Shown here: positions 11,770 through 25,595 of the stretch, piece by piece
How positions within the stretch are numbered: position 1 is the first letter of the stretch
How the letters are laid out: each line of letters opens with the position of its first letter
Assembly (NCBI RefSeq): GCF_002939185.1
Contig: NZ_POVL01000004.1
Coordinates: 62,001 to 126,000 of the forward strand
DNA from: Enterobacter sichuanensis
GTDB taxonomy: Bacteria; Pseudomonadota; Gammaproteobacteria; Enterobacterales; Enterobacteriaceae
Direction: 5' to 3'
Length of the DNA stretch: 64,000 bases
Translations under genes and position numbers: made by a program
The notes under the pieces: generated by a model
Databases searched by the model: none
Seen by the model: the letters and a program-made list of their open reading frames with translations, nothing else
Told to the model about the DNA's origin: nothing

Positions 11770-12147
11770 ATGATTGATTCGCCCCGCGTATGTGTCCATG
11801 TACAAAGCGTCTATGTTGAATCGCAATCCTCGCCGGATGAAGAACGTTTTGTCTTTGCTTACACTGTGACCATTCGTAACCTGGGGCGGGTGCCTGTGCA
11901 GCTGCGTGGGCGCTACTGGCTTATTACCAACGGCAATGGCCGCGAAATCGAAGTTCAGGGAGAAGGTGTGGTCGGTGAACAACCCCACATCGCCCCTGGT
12001 GAAGAGTATCAGTACACCAGCGGTGCAGTGATTGAAACGCCGATGGGTACCATGCAAGGCCATTATGAAATGGTCGACGTCGATGGCAATGGATTCCGCG
12101 TTGCCATTCCTGTGTTCCGTCTCGCCGTTACAACACTCATTCATTAA
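11770..12147 (+). CDS. apaG: ApaG-domain protein
   Basis: ApaG (CorD) is a 125-residue protein that folds as one fibronectin-III-like beta sandwich, and the whole chain matches that domain. It has a conserved glycine-rich turn (N-G-N-G-R-E) and a second block near G-E-E-Y-Q-Y-T-S-G. Its cellular function is not well defined; mutants in related bacteria affect magnesium and cobalt sensitivity. It is four bases after rsmA and four before apaH and is clearly part of the same transcript. Confidence 0.96.
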   Translation: MIDSPRVCVHVQSVYVESQSSPDEERFVFAYTVTIRNLGRVPVQLRGRYWLITNGNGREIEVQGEGVVGEQPHIAPGEEYQYTSGAVIETPMGTMQGHYEMVDVDGNGFRVAIPVFRLAVTTLIH

Positions 12148-12151
12148 TCTA

Positions 12152-13000
12152 ATGTCTACATATCTGATTGGCGACGTTCACGGTTGCTACGATGAACTGA
12201 TCGCATTATTAAAACAGGTCGACTTTACGCCAGGGCAGGACACGCTCTGGCTGACGGGCGATCTGGTCGCGCGTGGCCCTGGCTCACTGGAGGTTCTGCG
12301 CTTCGTAAAATCACTCGGCGACAGTGTACGCATGGTGCTGGGCAATCACGATCTGCATCTGCTGGCGGTCTTCGCCGGGATCAGTCGCAACAAGCCTAAA
12401 GATCGCCTCACTCCGCTGCTGGATGCGCCGGACGCCGACGATCTGATTAACTGGCTGCGCCGTCAGCCCTTGCTGCAGATCGACGAAGAGAAAAAGCTGG
12501 TCATGGCGCATGCCGGGATCACGCCACAATGGGATCTGGAGACGGCGAAAACCTGTGCGCGTGACGTGGAGGCAGTGCTGGCGAGCGACTCCTATCCTTT
12601 CTTCCTTGATGCCATGTACGGCGATATGCCGAACCACTGGAGCGAGGATCTCAGCGGCCTGGCCCGTCTGCGCTTTATCACCAACGCCTTCACCCGGATG
12701 CGTTTCTGCTTCCCGAACGGGCAACTGGACATGTATTCCAAAGAGACGCCGGAAAGCGCGCCAGCCCCGCTCAAGCCGTGGTTTGCCATTCCGGGGCCGG
12801 TGACAAGCGAGTACAGCGTGGTATTTGGTCACTGGGCGGCACTTGAAGGAAAAGGGACACCGGAGGGGATCTACGGTCTGGATACCGGATGCTGCTGGGG
12901 TGGAGAGTTAACCTGTCTGCGCTGGGAAGATAAAGCTTACTTTGTTCAGCCATCCAACCGACAGCTGGACTTAGGGGAAGACGAGGCCGTTGCCTCCTGA
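12152..13000 (+). CDS. apaH: Symmetrical diadenosine tetraphosphatase ApaH
   Basis: ApaH hydrolyses Ap4A to two ADP and also removes Np4 caps from RNA 5' ends. The start chosen, ATG at 12152, gives the normal 282 residues beginning [11 protein letters not shown]. The same frame is open further upstream inside apaG, but an earlier start would add unrelated residues. The metallophosphatase signature is complete: [17 protein letters not shown] and a later A-H-A-G. It is the last gene of the lptD-side operon and ends before a perfect palindrome that probably stops transcription. Confidence 0.97.
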   Translation: MSTYLIGDVHGCYDELIALLKQVDFTPGQDTLWLTGDLVARGPGSLEVLRFVKSLGDSVRMVLGNHDLHLLAVFAGISRNKPKDRLTPLLDAPDADDLINWLRRQPLLQIDEEKKLVMAHAGITPQWDLETAKTCARDVEAVLASDSYPFFLDAMYGDMPNHWSEDLSGLARLRFITNAFTRMRFCFPNGQLDMYSKETPESAPAPLKPWFAIPGPVTSEYSVVFGHWAALEGKGTPEGIYGLDTGCCWGGELTCLRWEDKAYFVQPSNRQLDLGEDEAVAS

Positions 13001-13007
13001 TACGTCA

Positions 13008-13033
13008 TTCCCTCTCCCGGCCGGGAGAGGGAA
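13008..13033. repeat. 26-bp perfect palindrome, CCCTCTCCC repeat family
   Basis: TTCCCTCTCCCGG is followed directly by its exact reverse complement, between the convergent genes apaH (+) and folA (-). A short A run follows on the + strand. Two related copies lie at 58684-58727 and 60758-60796. It may act as a terminator-like hairpin for either gene. Confidence 0.8.
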
Positions 13034-13040
13034 AAATCAC

Positions 13041-13590
<550 letters not shown>

Positions 13591-13634
13591 GGGTAAAGAT
13601 AAAGAAATTTTTTATTATTGCTGGCAACTCCACT

Positions 13635-15500
13635 TCACGCGGAAGGTTTACTCTCAGGCTCATCAGCCGGATCGCCGGTATGCTTGCCCTCTTCCGTGCC
13701 CTGCCAGCCATGACGCTGGATCAGCGACAGATGATTGCGGTCCTCATTAATGATTTCCGTCAGCATCGCACTGGTGCGTTTGAACACGGCCGCGCGCTCC
13801 GTGGCCGAGCTGCCAGCCATTGCCGCCATCTCTTCCACCATCCCGGTATTAAAGCGGCGGAACAAGTCTGCACGCTCGCGCGCTTCATACGCGCCGAGCC
13901 CCAGATTTTCCAGCGCCATACGGCCAGATTTCAGCGCACCTTCAAATGTTTCACGCTCCGGTGCTTCTACCCCCGCCTGCCGCAGCCGGATATAGTGATC
14001 TACATCGCGGGCGCGGGAGATAATGGTCAGCGCCGGGAAGTGCTCTTTGACCAGTTCCACCATCTGCATGCTGGTTTCCGGATCGTCAATGGCGTTAATC
14101 AGTACCTCGGCTTTTGCCGCGCCAGCAGATTCCAGCAGATCGACGCGCGTTGCGTCGCCGTAAAAGACTTTCATGTCGAACTTACGCAGGGTATCGACAT
14201 GGTCGGGATCGTGATCGAGGATGACCATTTTCACGCCGCTCGACAGCAGTAAACGTCCCACGATCTGCCCATAGCGACCAAATCCGGCGATGATCACGCG
14301 CGGCTGCTCCTCGTCGATCTCATCAGCTTCGCGCTCCTGTTCGCTGCCCGATTTTTCCAGGCGCGTCAGTACGACCAGCAGGACGGGCGTCGCCGCCATC
14401 GACAGGGCGACCGCCAGCGTCAGGGCTTTCGCCCACTCCGGATCGAGAACATTTGCCATCTGCGCTGCGCCGAAGACCACGAACGCAAATTCGCTCCCCT
14501 GCCCCAGCAGAACCGCAAACCAGCTGCGCTGCTTATTTGGCACCTTCAGCGGACGCGCAATCAGCCACAGCATCGCCATTTTAATGACCAGGAAGCCGAC
14601 AAGCAGGATGACAATACGCAGCGGGTGCGTCACCAGCGTGCCGAAGTCAACGGACATCCCCACGCCGATGAAAAACAGCCCCAGCAGCAACCCTTTGAAC
14701 GGCTCGATATCGCTTTCCAGCGCGTGACGATATTCAGAACTCGCCAGCAGAACGCCGGCGAGGAACGCCCCCATCGCCATTGACAGCCCGGCCTCTTCCA
14801 GCAGCAGACCAAAGCCAAACACCAGGAACAGCGCCACGGCGCTGAACACTTCGCGCAAACCGGAGCGGGCAACAAACCGCAGCAGCGGACGGGTGACATA
14901 GCGTCCAAGCAGAACCACCAGCGCCAGCGCACCCACCACTTTCAGTGCGGACAGCGCGAAAGCGCCCAGCGTCGTCGAGGACCCACTGGCCGCCAGCAAC
15001 GGGATCATCGCCACCAGCGGAATAGCGGCAATGTCCTGGAACAGCAGCACCGAGAACGCGCTGCGCCCCATCTGCGAAACCGTCAAATTGCGCTCGTTCA
15101 TCGCCTGCATGGCAATCGCCGTCGAGGAGAGCGCCAGCGTCATGCCGATAAGCTCTGCCACTTTCCAGTCCATTCCCAGCAGGATACAGAACCCACCCAG
15201 CAGCAGGCCGCAGGCCACCATCTGTAACGCCCCACCACCAAATACCGAAGCGCGAAGTTTCCACAGGCGCTGCGGATCGAGTTCCAGGCCAATCACAAAG
15301 AGCATCAGCACGACGCCAATCTCTGCGAAATGGAGAATCGCCTCGGCATCCGTCACCAGACGAAAGCCCCAAGGACCAATAACGCAGCCCGCAATCAGGT
15401 AGCCAAGAACAGAACCCAGCCCCAGGCGAACCGCGACAGGCACAATCAGCGCCGCCGCGCCGAGGTAAATCAGCGCCTGTATTAGCGTATGGCTATCCAT
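13635..15500 (-). CDS. kefC: Glutathione-gated potassium efflux antiporter KefC
   Basis: KefC is an inner-membrane K+/H+ antiporter held shut by glutathione and opened by glutathione-electrophile adducts, which acidifies and protects the cell. The start chosen (ATG at 15500, M-D-S-H-T-L-I-Q-A) gives 621 residues; a longer frame upstream is not conserved. About twelve membrane segments of the CPA2 type fill residues 1-380. A cytoplasmic RCK/TrkA-N Rossmann domain follows, with [14 protein letters not shown] near residue 405. The ATG overlaps the end of kefF by 8 bp, so the two are translated together. Confidence 0.97.
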   Translation of the reverse strand: MDSHTLIQALIYLGAAALIVPVAVRLGLGSVLGYLIAGCVIGPWGFRLVTDAEAILHFAEIGVVLMLFVIGLELDPQRLWKLRASVFGGGALQMVACGLLLGGFCILLGMDWKVAELIGMTLALSSTAIAMQAMNERNLTVSQMGRSAFSVLLFQDIAAIPLVAMIPLLAASGSSTTLGAFALSALKVVGALALVVLLGRYVTRPLLRFVARSGLREVFSAVALFLVFGFGLLLEEAGLSMAMGAFLAGVLLASSEYRHALESDIEPFKGLLLGLFFIGVGMSVDFGTLVTHPLRIVILLVGFLVIKMAMLWLIARPLKVPNKQRSWFAVLLGQGSEFAFVVFGAAQMANVLDPEWAKALTLAVALSMAATPVLLVVLTRLEKSGSEQEREADEIDEEQPRVIIAGFGRYGQIVGRLLLSSGVKMVILDHDPDHVDTLRKFDMKVFYGDATRVDLLESAGAAKAEVLINAIDDPETSMQMVELVKEHFPALTIISRARDVDHYIRLRQAGVEAPERETFEGALKSGRMALENLGLGAYEARERADLFRRFNTGMVEEMAAMAGSSATERAAVFKRTSAMLTEIINEDRNHLSLIQRHGWQGTEEGKHTGDPADEPESKPSA

Positions 15501-16023
15501 GATGCGTCTCCTGCCATTCAAGTAAGCGTTGTTTATAATGACGAGCCTGCGCCTGCAGCGTTTCATCATCGCAGACAAACGTACAGTGCATCGCAAATGG
15601 CGGGAGCCAGTTCAGACCGCAGTAGAGCGCCGTCGCCTGCAGCGGCTGCGCCAGGACGTCAAACCCCGGGAAGGTGCCAATATCAAAATGGCTTTCCCCG
15701 CCGCCGGTGGTAACCGCCCACATCAGGCTTTTCCCTTTTAGCGCATGGCCATTGTGACCATACGCCCAGCCGTGGGAGAACACTTTATCAATCCACAGTT
15801 TCAGGAGCGGGGGCGTGCTGTACCACTGCATGGGATGCTGCCAGACGATCAGATCGGCACGGGAAAGCGCCTCCTGCTCGGCGGCGATATCGATATTAAA
15901 ATCGGGATAGAGTTGATACAGGGAACGTATCTCTACGTTATCAAGCGTCCTTACCTGCTCAAGCATCCGCTTATTCGCATGCGAGTGTTGCGGATAAGGA
16001 TGGGCGTAAATTATCAGAATCAT
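15493..16023 (-). CDS. kefF: KefF ancillary quinone oxidoreductase
   Basis: KefF is a cytoplasmic flavodoxin-fold NAD(P)H:quinone reductase that docks on KefC and is needed for full antiporter activity. The start chosen is ATG at 16023 ([11 protein letters not shown]), giving the usual 176 residues; upstream codons in frame are not family-like. The Y-A-H-P and [10 protein letters not shown] blocks are typical of this NQO1-like family. Its end overlaps the kefC start by 8 bp. Confidence 0.97.
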   Translation of the reverse strand: MILIIYAHPYPQHSHANKRMLEQVRTLDNVEIRSLYQLYPDFNIDIAAEQEALSRADLIVWQHPMQWYSTPPLLKLWIDKVFSHGWAYGHNGHALKGKSLMWAVTTGGGESHFDIGTFPGFDVLAQPLQATALYCGLNWLPPFAMHCTFVCDDETLQAQARHYKQRLLEWQETHHG

Positions 16024-16377
16024 CAATGGGCCTGCGTTGACTGGCTTATCTCTCTTGTAGGTGTGAGTGTAGACAGTTAACCAGCCTGCTGAAAGTGTTG
16101 ATTGGCATCGCAGATGCAAAACGCAAGTATTGCTACTCACGGCGCCCCATTCACATGATTATGCCAGCACTTATCTGAACATCGTTAATCTTATTAACCT
16201 CACCAATAAATGACTCTTTTTCATTTGCACATATGAAATATTAAGAATAATTAAAATCGCATTTTAATAAATAGATGTATACATAACCCATTGAAAATAT
16301 AATAATTTAACCCCTTTCCGAATAACAACTCTCTTTAAAAGAGAACATACTTCTTTGTTCTTCAACTTTCATTTTAA
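16024..16377. other. AT-rich intergenic region before the autotransporter
   Basis: This 354-bp gap is visibly richer in A and T than its surroundings, most so from about 16190 to 16377. It separates the divergently transcribed kefF and autotransporter genes and must hold both promoters. I see no confident promoter pair, no RNA gene and no repeat. The composition suggests acquired DNA or a region prone to silencing by H-NS; this is inference. Confidence 0.5.
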
Positions 16378-16389
16378 ATGGATGTGAAT

Positions 16390-19302
16390 ATGAGTGACAA
16401 ACACCACATATTAAACAGGACAACCCAATTACTGGGAAAGTTATTTCCCGTCCTGTTAGTTTTTACGCCAATAATAAGCCATGCAGTAACCATTGATCAG
16501 TCGACTTCTGTCCCGCAAGATTTTTCCTCAGAATCTGAATATATCATTAATAAAAACGTCACGATTTCCTCTCTTGATAATGTTGCCGCAGTAACTGTTT
16601 CTGGTATGGACGTTACCTCTGTCACCAATAAAGGAAAAATCACCGCAAAAGCGGACGGACTTGATATTAATACTAACGCACAGCGTGTTGTGATTAACAA
16701 CGAGGAGGGGGCAACTATTTCCTCAACAACCGCAAACGCACTAAACATTCAATCCATGCAGGGCGAACTTAATAACAAAGGAAGTATCATTGGTTTTGAA
16801 AATGGTATTTATATTGATGAAGAGTCCTCAGCAGTAAATATTTCAAACAGCGCAACAGGCCTTATTGAAGGCAAGACGGGTATGCTGGTGAACATCGGCA
16901 CGCCCATTAATAACGAGGGTTCTATCAAAGGCACTCAAAATGATGGAATTGCCCTAAGTGACGGAAACTCGAAAATTATCAATAGTGGTATTATTGATGG
17001 TTATCAGAATGGTATTAACGTCATGGGCTCATCCAAAATTGAGATCATTAATACTGGTTCAATTGGCGGCGGTAGTACCGCAATCCTGTTCGCCAGCAAC
17101 AAAAATAATACACTGACGCTTAACACAGGATCGTCACTGTCAGGTGATGTCATTTCTACCCTCTCAAAAGGGAACATCCTTAGGCTTGTGGGAACCGGCG
17201 CCGAGGACAGCAATTTCATTGGGCTAAACGAAGGTGACGGTTTCGCTTCTCTTACTATGGACGGTGAAGACTGGACGCTCACTGGTGATGTCGACATTAT
17301 CGGCACGGGTGATTCACTGCAGGTCAATAGCGGCAATCTGACCCTGGCTGGAACCGTCGCAAATGCGGGGAACACGCTGATCGCTGAAAAAGCGGTTCTG
17401 CAGTTGGGTAATGGCGAAAGCGTCGCAAACCTGAGTGGGGGACTCACGAATAACGGCTCGGTTATCTTCAACCAGGGCGATAATTTCACCTTCACCACTA
17501 ACATGACCGGCAGCGGGAGTGTTGAAAAAAGGGATTCGCATACGCTGACGTTGACCGGTAACAACAGCTATAGCGGTGATACTACCCTGTATAGCGGCAC
17601 CACGCTGGTCGCGTCCGGTGCGACCCTGGGCGTTGAAAACAGTCATGCCACGGTGACCGTGCAGAGCGGAGCAACGTTTGCCACGGCAGGGACGGTATAC
17701 GATAACATCTCTATTCTTGGCGGCGGCACGCTGGCTGCATGGAATGCCATTCAGGGCAACCCGACATTGCGCAACTCGGGCGCGGATACCATCAACGGCA
17801 ACGTGACCAACAGCGGTACGCTTTTACTGAGCGCAGCGGATAATTCAGTCGGCAACGACTTTACCATCAATGGAGATTATATCGGCACTGCGGGGAGCCA
17901 AATCGTATTGAACAGCACGCTGGGCGCGGATGATGCACCTACCGATCATCTTACGATTACGGGCAGCAGCTTTGGGCAGTCAGGCGTTTCTGTCACCAAT
18001 ATGGGTGGGTTAGGCGCTCAAACGGTCAATGGCATGGAAATTGTCAGCGTGAATGGAAGCTCTGAAGCGCAGTTGACGCTTGCCAAACCCGTCGTTGCCG
18101 GCGCGTGGGAATATAATCTTTATCAACACAGTAATGGCAACTGGTATCTGGAATCGAAGGCTTCGCCTTCCGACGATCCGGCTGACGATCCCGATAACGG
18201 AGATAACGGCGGCAATGGTGACAACGGCGACAACGGAAGCAACGGCGACAACGGCAGCAACGGCAGCAACGGCGACAACGGAGACAACGGAGACAACGGA
18301 GACAACGGTGGTAGCGGTGACAACGGCGGCAATGGAGACAACGGCGGTAATGGCAGTAACAATAGCCCTGAAGTCATGGCTCCGGAAGTCGGCGCATATT
18401 TAGGCAACTACCTTGCTGCTCAAAGCATGTTCCTCCACAAGCGCGACGATCGCGATCAAATCACCTTCCGCAATGAAGATAACCTCAATACCTGGATGTA
18501 CGTAAAGGGCCGCTATCATGAAAACGACGCAGGTGGCGACAGAGTCAATTATGACACCACCACTACCGTGCTTCAGATAGGCAGCGATTTCATGAGCAAG
18601 CCACTGGATAACGGTATCCTGCGGGCGGGCGGCATGTTTGGTGCGGGTCAGGCAAAAACCCACTCGGAGGCCAGACACAATGTGCGTGATGCGCAGGGTA
18701 AAGTCGACGGCTTCAATGCAGGTTTATACGCCACCTGGCAGGAAGATCAGAACTTACGCCTTGGCAGCTACATTGATACCTGGGCCGCCTATAGCTGGTA
18801 CAACAATAAAGTGACCAGCAACCGTAATGACGAAGATTACGACAGTGAAGGTTTCGCTGCCTCTGTCGAAGTGGGTCATGCGTGGGTGATTAATTCAGAA
18901 AATGAGCGCACCTGGAAAATCGAGCCTCAGGCGCAGTTCGTTTACAGCTACCTTGATCAGGAAAACCATACCGACCGTGACGGCGTCCGGGTGACAACCC
19001 TGGACAACGACGGTCTGTTTGGTCGTCTGGGCGTCAAATCAAGTTACTTCCAGCAGAAGGATGTCAAAGCCTGGCAGCCGTACGTTGCCGTGAACTGGCT
19101 GAAAGGCGCGGGTCAAAACGATATGGCGTTTAACGGTGAAACTGTCAGCAACGACACGCCGGAAGATCGTGGCCAGCTAGAGCTGGGCGTTACCGGGAAT
19201 TTGAACGAGACTACCACGGTTTCTCTGCGGGCCAGCGGCGAATGGGGTGAAAACAGTTATGCTGCCTATGGCGGTCATATTCTGTTGAACCACCGCTGGT
19301 AA
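16390..19302 (+). CDS. Large AIDA/pertactin-type autotransporter (type Va secretion)
   Basis: This looks like a monomeric autotransporter that exports its own N-terminal passenger to the surface. I chose ATG 16390 (M-S-D-K-H-H), which has GGAT six bases before it; an in-frame ATG at 16378 has no ribosome-binding site. Residues below count from 16378. A signal peptide ends near S-H-A (about residue 36). Up to about 270 lie irregular Asn/Gly/Ile repeats typical of a beta-helix. A passenger-associated transport repeat follows at about 378-410 (G-S-G-S-V-E-K, then T-L-T-G-N-N-S-Y-S-G). A pertactin-like autochaperone region precedes a linker of 18 Gly-rich triplets (608-661). The C-terminal barrel (about 690-974) ends in N-H-R-W, with the aromatic terminus needed for BamA. 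Ligand unknown; adhesion or aggregation is likely. It occupies the position of cai/fix in E. coli. Confidence 0.93.
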   Translation: MSDKHHILNRTTQLLGKLFPVLLVFTPIISHAVTIDQSTSVPQDFSSESEYIINKNVTISSLDNVAAVTVSGMDVTSVTNKGKITAKADGLDINTNAQRVVINNEEGATISSTTANALNIQSMQGELNNKGSIIGFENGIYIDEESSAVNISNSATGLIEGKTGMLVNIGTPINNEGSIKGTQNDGIALSDGNSKIINSGIIDGYQNGINVMGSSKIEIINTGSIGGGSTAILFASNKNNTLTLNTGSSLSGDVISTLSKGNILRLVGTGAEDSNFIGLNEGDGFASLTMDGEDWTLTGDVDIIGTGDSLQVNSGNLTLAGTVANAGNTLIAEKAVLQLGNGESVANLSGGLTNNGSVIFNQGDNFTFTTNMTGSGSVEKRDSHTLTLTGNNSYSGDTTLYSGTTLVASGATLGVENSHATVTVQSGATFATAGTVYDNISILGGGTLAAWNAIQGNPTLRNSGADTINGNVTNSGTLLLSAADNSVGNDFTINGDYIGTAGSQIVLNSTLGADDAPTDHLTITGSSFGQSGVSVTNMGGLGAQTVNGMEIVSVNGSSEAQLTLAKPVVAGAWEYNLYQHSNGNWYLESKASPSDDPADDPDNGDNGGNGDNGDNGSNGDNGSNGSNGDNGDNGDNGDNGGSGDNGGNGDNGGNGSNNSPEVMAPEVGAYLGNYLAAQSMFLHKRDDRDQITFRNEDNLNTWMYVKGRYHENDAGGDRVNYDTTTTVLQIGSDFMSKPLDNGILRAGGMFGAGQAKTHSEARHNVRDAQGKVDGFNAGLYATWQEDQNLRLGSYIDTWAAYSWYNNKVTSNRNDEDYDSEGFAASVEVGHAWVINSENERTWKIEPQAQFVYSYLDQENHTDRDGVRVTTLDNDGLFGRLGVKSSYFQQKDVKAWQPYVAVNWLKGAGQNDMAFNGETVSNDTPEDRGQLELGVTGNLNETTTVSLRASGEWGENSYAAYGGHILLNHRW
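18199..18360 (+). repeat. 18 tandem 9-bp units encoding Gly-X-Y-like triplets
   Basis: Eighteen consecutive nine-base units, each reading GGN-NNN-AAY or close to it, encode triplets such as G-D-N, G-S-N and G-G-N. They sit between the passenger and the barrel of the autotransporter. Because each unit is a whole number of codons, copy-number change would alter linker length without a frameshift. No proline is present, which argues against a stable collagen helix. Confidence 0.93.
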
Positions 19303-19318
19303 GTGTTCCTGAAAGGCT

Positions 19319-19346
19319 AAAAGCCGTGGCATTTGCCACGGCTTTT
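19319..19346. terminator. Bidirectional terminator, autotransporter / lipoprotein
   Basis: A 13-bp stem (19319-19331 with 19334-19346) has the core AAGCCGTGGCA and a two-base loop, with A and T runs on either side. It lies between the stops of the two convergent genes and can serve both. Confidence 0.92.
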
Positions 19347-19349
19347 TTA

Positions 19350-19583
19350 TTAGTTATCCAGTTCGCCCATGGATTTCACCTGGTCACGGTTAATCTGCTC
19401 GGTTTGACCGGTTTCGGCGTTTTTATACGACACCAGACCGGTATCGTCATCCACCTGCGGTTTGCCGTCGGTAACAATGGTTTTGCCATCGGTCGTTTTT
19501 ACAGCCTGGTTGGATGAACAGCCCGCAACGGTAAACAATGTTGTGGCAGACAGAAGAGTAGCGATCAGTAATTTATTTTGCAT
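19350..19583 (-). CDS. Small YgdI/YgdR-family lipoprotein
   Basis: This 77-residue protein has a lipoprotein signal with lipobox V-A-G-C (Cys at about residue 22), followed by S-S-N-Q, so it should be exported, lipidated and sent to the outer membrane. The mature part is one short SH3-like domain of the YgdI/YgdR family, with the conserved pattern T-x-D-G-K-x-I-V-T-D-G-K-P and Y-x-N-A-E-T-G. Function is unknown for the family. It forms its own transcription unit, convergent with the autotransporter, and lies downstream of carB. Confidence 0.9.
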   Translation of the reverse strand: MQNKLLIATLLSATTLFTVAGCSSNQAVKTTDGKTIVTDGKPQVDDDTGLVSYKNAETGQTEQINRDQVKSMGELDN

Positions 19584-19688
19584 GGTGTTTTCCCCTGCTC
19601 TCAGTTGAATTTCGTTATCGACCTAACAATTTTAGGCTAACTGACTGAATGCGGATGGAAAACCAGAAGGTTCTGAAGAGAGGGAGAG

Positions 19689-19715
19689 TGCCCGGCAACG
19701 CTACGCCGCCGGGCA
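19689..19715. repeat. REP-like hairpin downstream of carB
   Basis: TGCCCGGC (19689-19696) pairs with GCCGGGCA (19708-19715). The loop AACGCTACGCC is typical of REP elements. No T run follows on the carB strand, so it is more likely an mRNA-stabilising REP than an intrinsic terminator. Confidence 0.7.
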
Positions 19716-19722
19716 TGTGAAC

Positions 19723-22947
<3,225 letters not shown>

Positions 22948-22965
22948 TGTCTTCTCGGCTCCTGA

Positions 22966-24114
22966 TTATTTAGCGGTCTTACGGTATTGCTCGATAAGTT
23001 CGATGAAGTGATCGAACAGCGGCGCGGCATCGTGTGGGCCCGGACTGGCTTCCGGGTGGCCCTGGAAGCTGAACGCTGGCTTATCGGTGCGATGGATACC
23101 CTGCAGGGTGCCATCGAACAGTGACTTATGAGTCACGCGCAGGTTAGCCGGCATCGACGCTTCATCGACGGCGAAACCGTGGTTCTGAGCGGTAATCATC
23201 ACCGTGTTGTTATCAATGTCTTTCACCGGGTGGTTACCACCGTGGTGACCGAACTTCATCTTGATGGTGTTCGCACCGCTCGCCAGCGCCAGCAGCTGAT
23301 GGCCGAGGCAGATACCGAATACCGGGATGTCTGTCTCCAGGAAGGACTTGATGGCATTGATGGCGTAGTCACAAGGTGCCGGGTCGCCAGGCCCGTTAGA
23401 GAGGAAGATGCCGTCCGGATTCATTTTCAGCACCTCTTCAGCGGACGTTTTCGCTGGCACCACCGTCAGGCGGCAGCCGCGGTCAACCAGCATGCGCAGG
23501 ATGTTGCGCTTGGCGCCGAAATCGTAAGCCACCACGTGGAACGGCAGCTCGCTCTCTTTTTTCGCTTCCGGCAGGTCGCCTTCGAGCGTCCAGCTCCCCT
23601 GCATCCAGCTGTAGGCTTCAGCTGTGGTCACTTCTTTTGCCAGGTCCATGCCGTTCAGGCCCGGGAAGGCTTTCGCTTTTTCCAGCGCCAGAGCCGCATC
23701 CAGGTTATCCCCTGCGATGATGCAGCCGTTTTGTGCACCCTTCTCGCGCAGCAGACGCGTTAACTTACGGGTATCAATATCGGCAATCGCCACGATGTTA
23801 TGGCGCTTCAGGTAAGAAGAGAGGTCTTCAGTGTTGCGGAAGTTGCTGGCAATCAGCGGCAGGTCACGAATGACCAGACCTTGCCCATGTACCTGAGAGG
23901 ACTCTTCGTCAGCCGCATTGGTGCCGACATTGCCGATATGAGGATAAGTAAGAGTAACGATTTGGCGAGAATAGGAAGGATCAGTGAGGATTTCTTGATA
24001 ACCGGTCATTGAAGTATTGAAAACGACTTCCCCAACCGCCGAACCCGTTGCCCCTATGGCCCGACCGATAAACTGGGTTCCGTCTTCCAGAACCAATAGC
24101 GCTGACTTAATCAA
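22966..24114 (-). CDS. carA: Carbamoyl-phosphate synthase small (glutaminase) subunit
   Basis: CarA hydrolyses glutamine and passes ammonia through a tunnel to CarB. The frame is open nine codons further up to an ATG, but I chose the TTG at 24114 (L/M-I-K-S-A-L-L-V). It gives 382 residues, is preceded at five bases by a strong GGAGGG, and matches the known TTG start of E. coli carA. The class-I glutamine amidotransferase triad is present: Cys in F-G-I-C-L-G-H-Q, then His and Glu in G-H-P-E-A-S-P-G-P. The gene heads the carAB operon and is controlled from the upstream region at 24115-24410. Confidence 0.97.
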   Translation of the reverse strand: MIKSALLVLEDGTQFIGRAIGATGSAVGEVVFNTSMTGYQEILTDPSYSRQIVTLTYPHIGNVGTNAADEESSQVHGQGLVIRDLPLIASNFRNTEDLSSYLKRHNIVAIADIDTRKLTRLLREKGAQNGCIIAGDNLDAALALEKAKAFPGLNGMDLAKEVTTAEAYSWMQGSWTLEGDLPEAKKESELPFHVVAYDFGAKRNILRMLVDRGCRLTVVPAKTSAEEVLKMNPDGIFLSNGPGDPAPCDYAINAIKSFLETDIPVFGICLGHQLLALASGANTIKMKFGHHGGNHPVKDIDNNTVMITAQNHGFAVDEASMPANLRVTHKSLFDGTLQGIHRTDKPAFSFQGHPEASPGPHDAAPLFDHFIELIEQYRKTAK

Positions 24115-24126
24115 AACACCCTCCAG

Positions 24127-24161
24127 AGAATATTCACTCACTTTATTTGCATATTAATTCA
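24127..24161 (-). promoter_or_regulatory. Pair of ArgR boxes at the carAB P2 promoter
   Basis: Two 14-bp ARG-box-like palindromes lie just upstream of carA. On the carA strand they read TGAGTGAATATTCT (24127-24140) and TGAATTAATATGCA (24148-24161). Their centres are 21 bp apart, the spacing known for ArgR hexamer binding. This is the arrangement described for the arginine-repressed proximal promoter of carAB in E. coli. Confidence 0.85.
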
Positions 24162-24333
24162 TAACCATGTCATGGATCAATGCAAATGTGTTGCCAGCGG
24201 ATTTTTGGCAAACGGCGGCATTCTGGAGATTTGGTCGGTAAAAGTCAACTTAAAACGGATATTTTGTTTACTCTTTTGCAGGCCTGAAACGCGGAATGCA
24301 GCTTAAGCGACAAAAAGATCAGGTAAATCACTG

Positions 24334-24349
24334 CAGAAAACGCTTGCGC
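24334..24349 (-). promoter_or_regulatory. Candidate PurR operator upstream of carAB
   Basis: On the carA strand GCGCAAGCGTTTTCTG agrees with 11 of 16 positions of the PurR consensus ACGCAAACGTTTGCGT, including the central CG. PurR is known to repress the distal P1 promoter of carAB in E. coli. Confidence 0.6.
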
Positions 24350-24390
24350 GGTTGGTTTAATAAAAAATCACGAGATGGAACATGATAAAG

Positions 24391-24406
24391 TAGACCAAAT
24401 GGTCAA
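24391..24406 (-). promoter_or_regulatory. RutR operator upstream of carAB
   Basis: On the carA strand TTGACCATTTGGTCTA matches the RutR palindrome TTGACCANNTGGTCAA at all but one specified base. RutR senses uracil and thymine, and its binding upstream of the carAB P1 promoter is known in E. coli. Confidence 0.85.
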
Positions 24407-24494
24407 AATTTACATTTTAGCAACGAAAAATCAGAACAATAGACAGATTTTTAGAGACTTAAGGGAGAAAATACAATGTAACAGCAAAAATAAA

Positions 24495-24515
24495 AGGGCA
24501 ATAAAATATTGCCCT
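24495..24515 (-). terminator. dapB terminator
   Basis: A perfect 9-bp stem AGGGCAATA / TATTGCCCT with a three-base loop is followed on the - strand by TTTATTTTT. It ends the dapB transcript 54 bases after its stop, so carAB starts from its own promoters. Confidence 0.9.
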
Positions 24516-24568
24516 ATGCAATCAATGAATTACGACTGCAATAACCACATCACGATGGGTAATAATGT

Positions 24569-25405
<837 letters not shown>

Positions 25406-25552
25406 TTAAAATGATGTAAACCGTTTTCAGATTAACCAGCCTTTCTGAGCACTGCCAACTGAAAACACCAATAATTAGAATTTAACGTGAAACCGACTTA
25501 AATATCAGTAAAAGACATGATTTTGTCGTCACGATAAAGTAACGGGTAAAAA

Positions 25553-25581
25553 AAAGGCCAGCACAGGAGGTGCTGGCCTTT
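25553..25581 (-). terminator. Terminator of the ribF-ispH operon
   Basis: A 12-bp stem AAAGGCCAGCAC (25553-25564) with GTGCTGGCCTTT (25570-25581) and loop AGGAG is followed on the - strand by a run of seven T. It lies 14 bases after the ispH stop. Confidence 0.93.
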
Positions 25582-25595
25582 CATCAGAAAAGGGA

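Noticed and set aside
16378..16389. Autotransporter start at ATG 16378
   Set aside because: No ribosome-binding site lies before it, while ATG 16390 has GGAT at suitable distance. The first site cannot be fully excluded.
18199..18360. Possible CRISPR-like array
   Set aside because: The repeat units are 9 bp, directly adjacent, and in frame with the autotransporter, with no spacers.
18123..18407. Pro/Leu/Ser repeat protein on the - strand of the autotransporter
   Set aside because: It is the complement of the GGN-GAC-AAC repeat and lacks a start signal or signal peptide.
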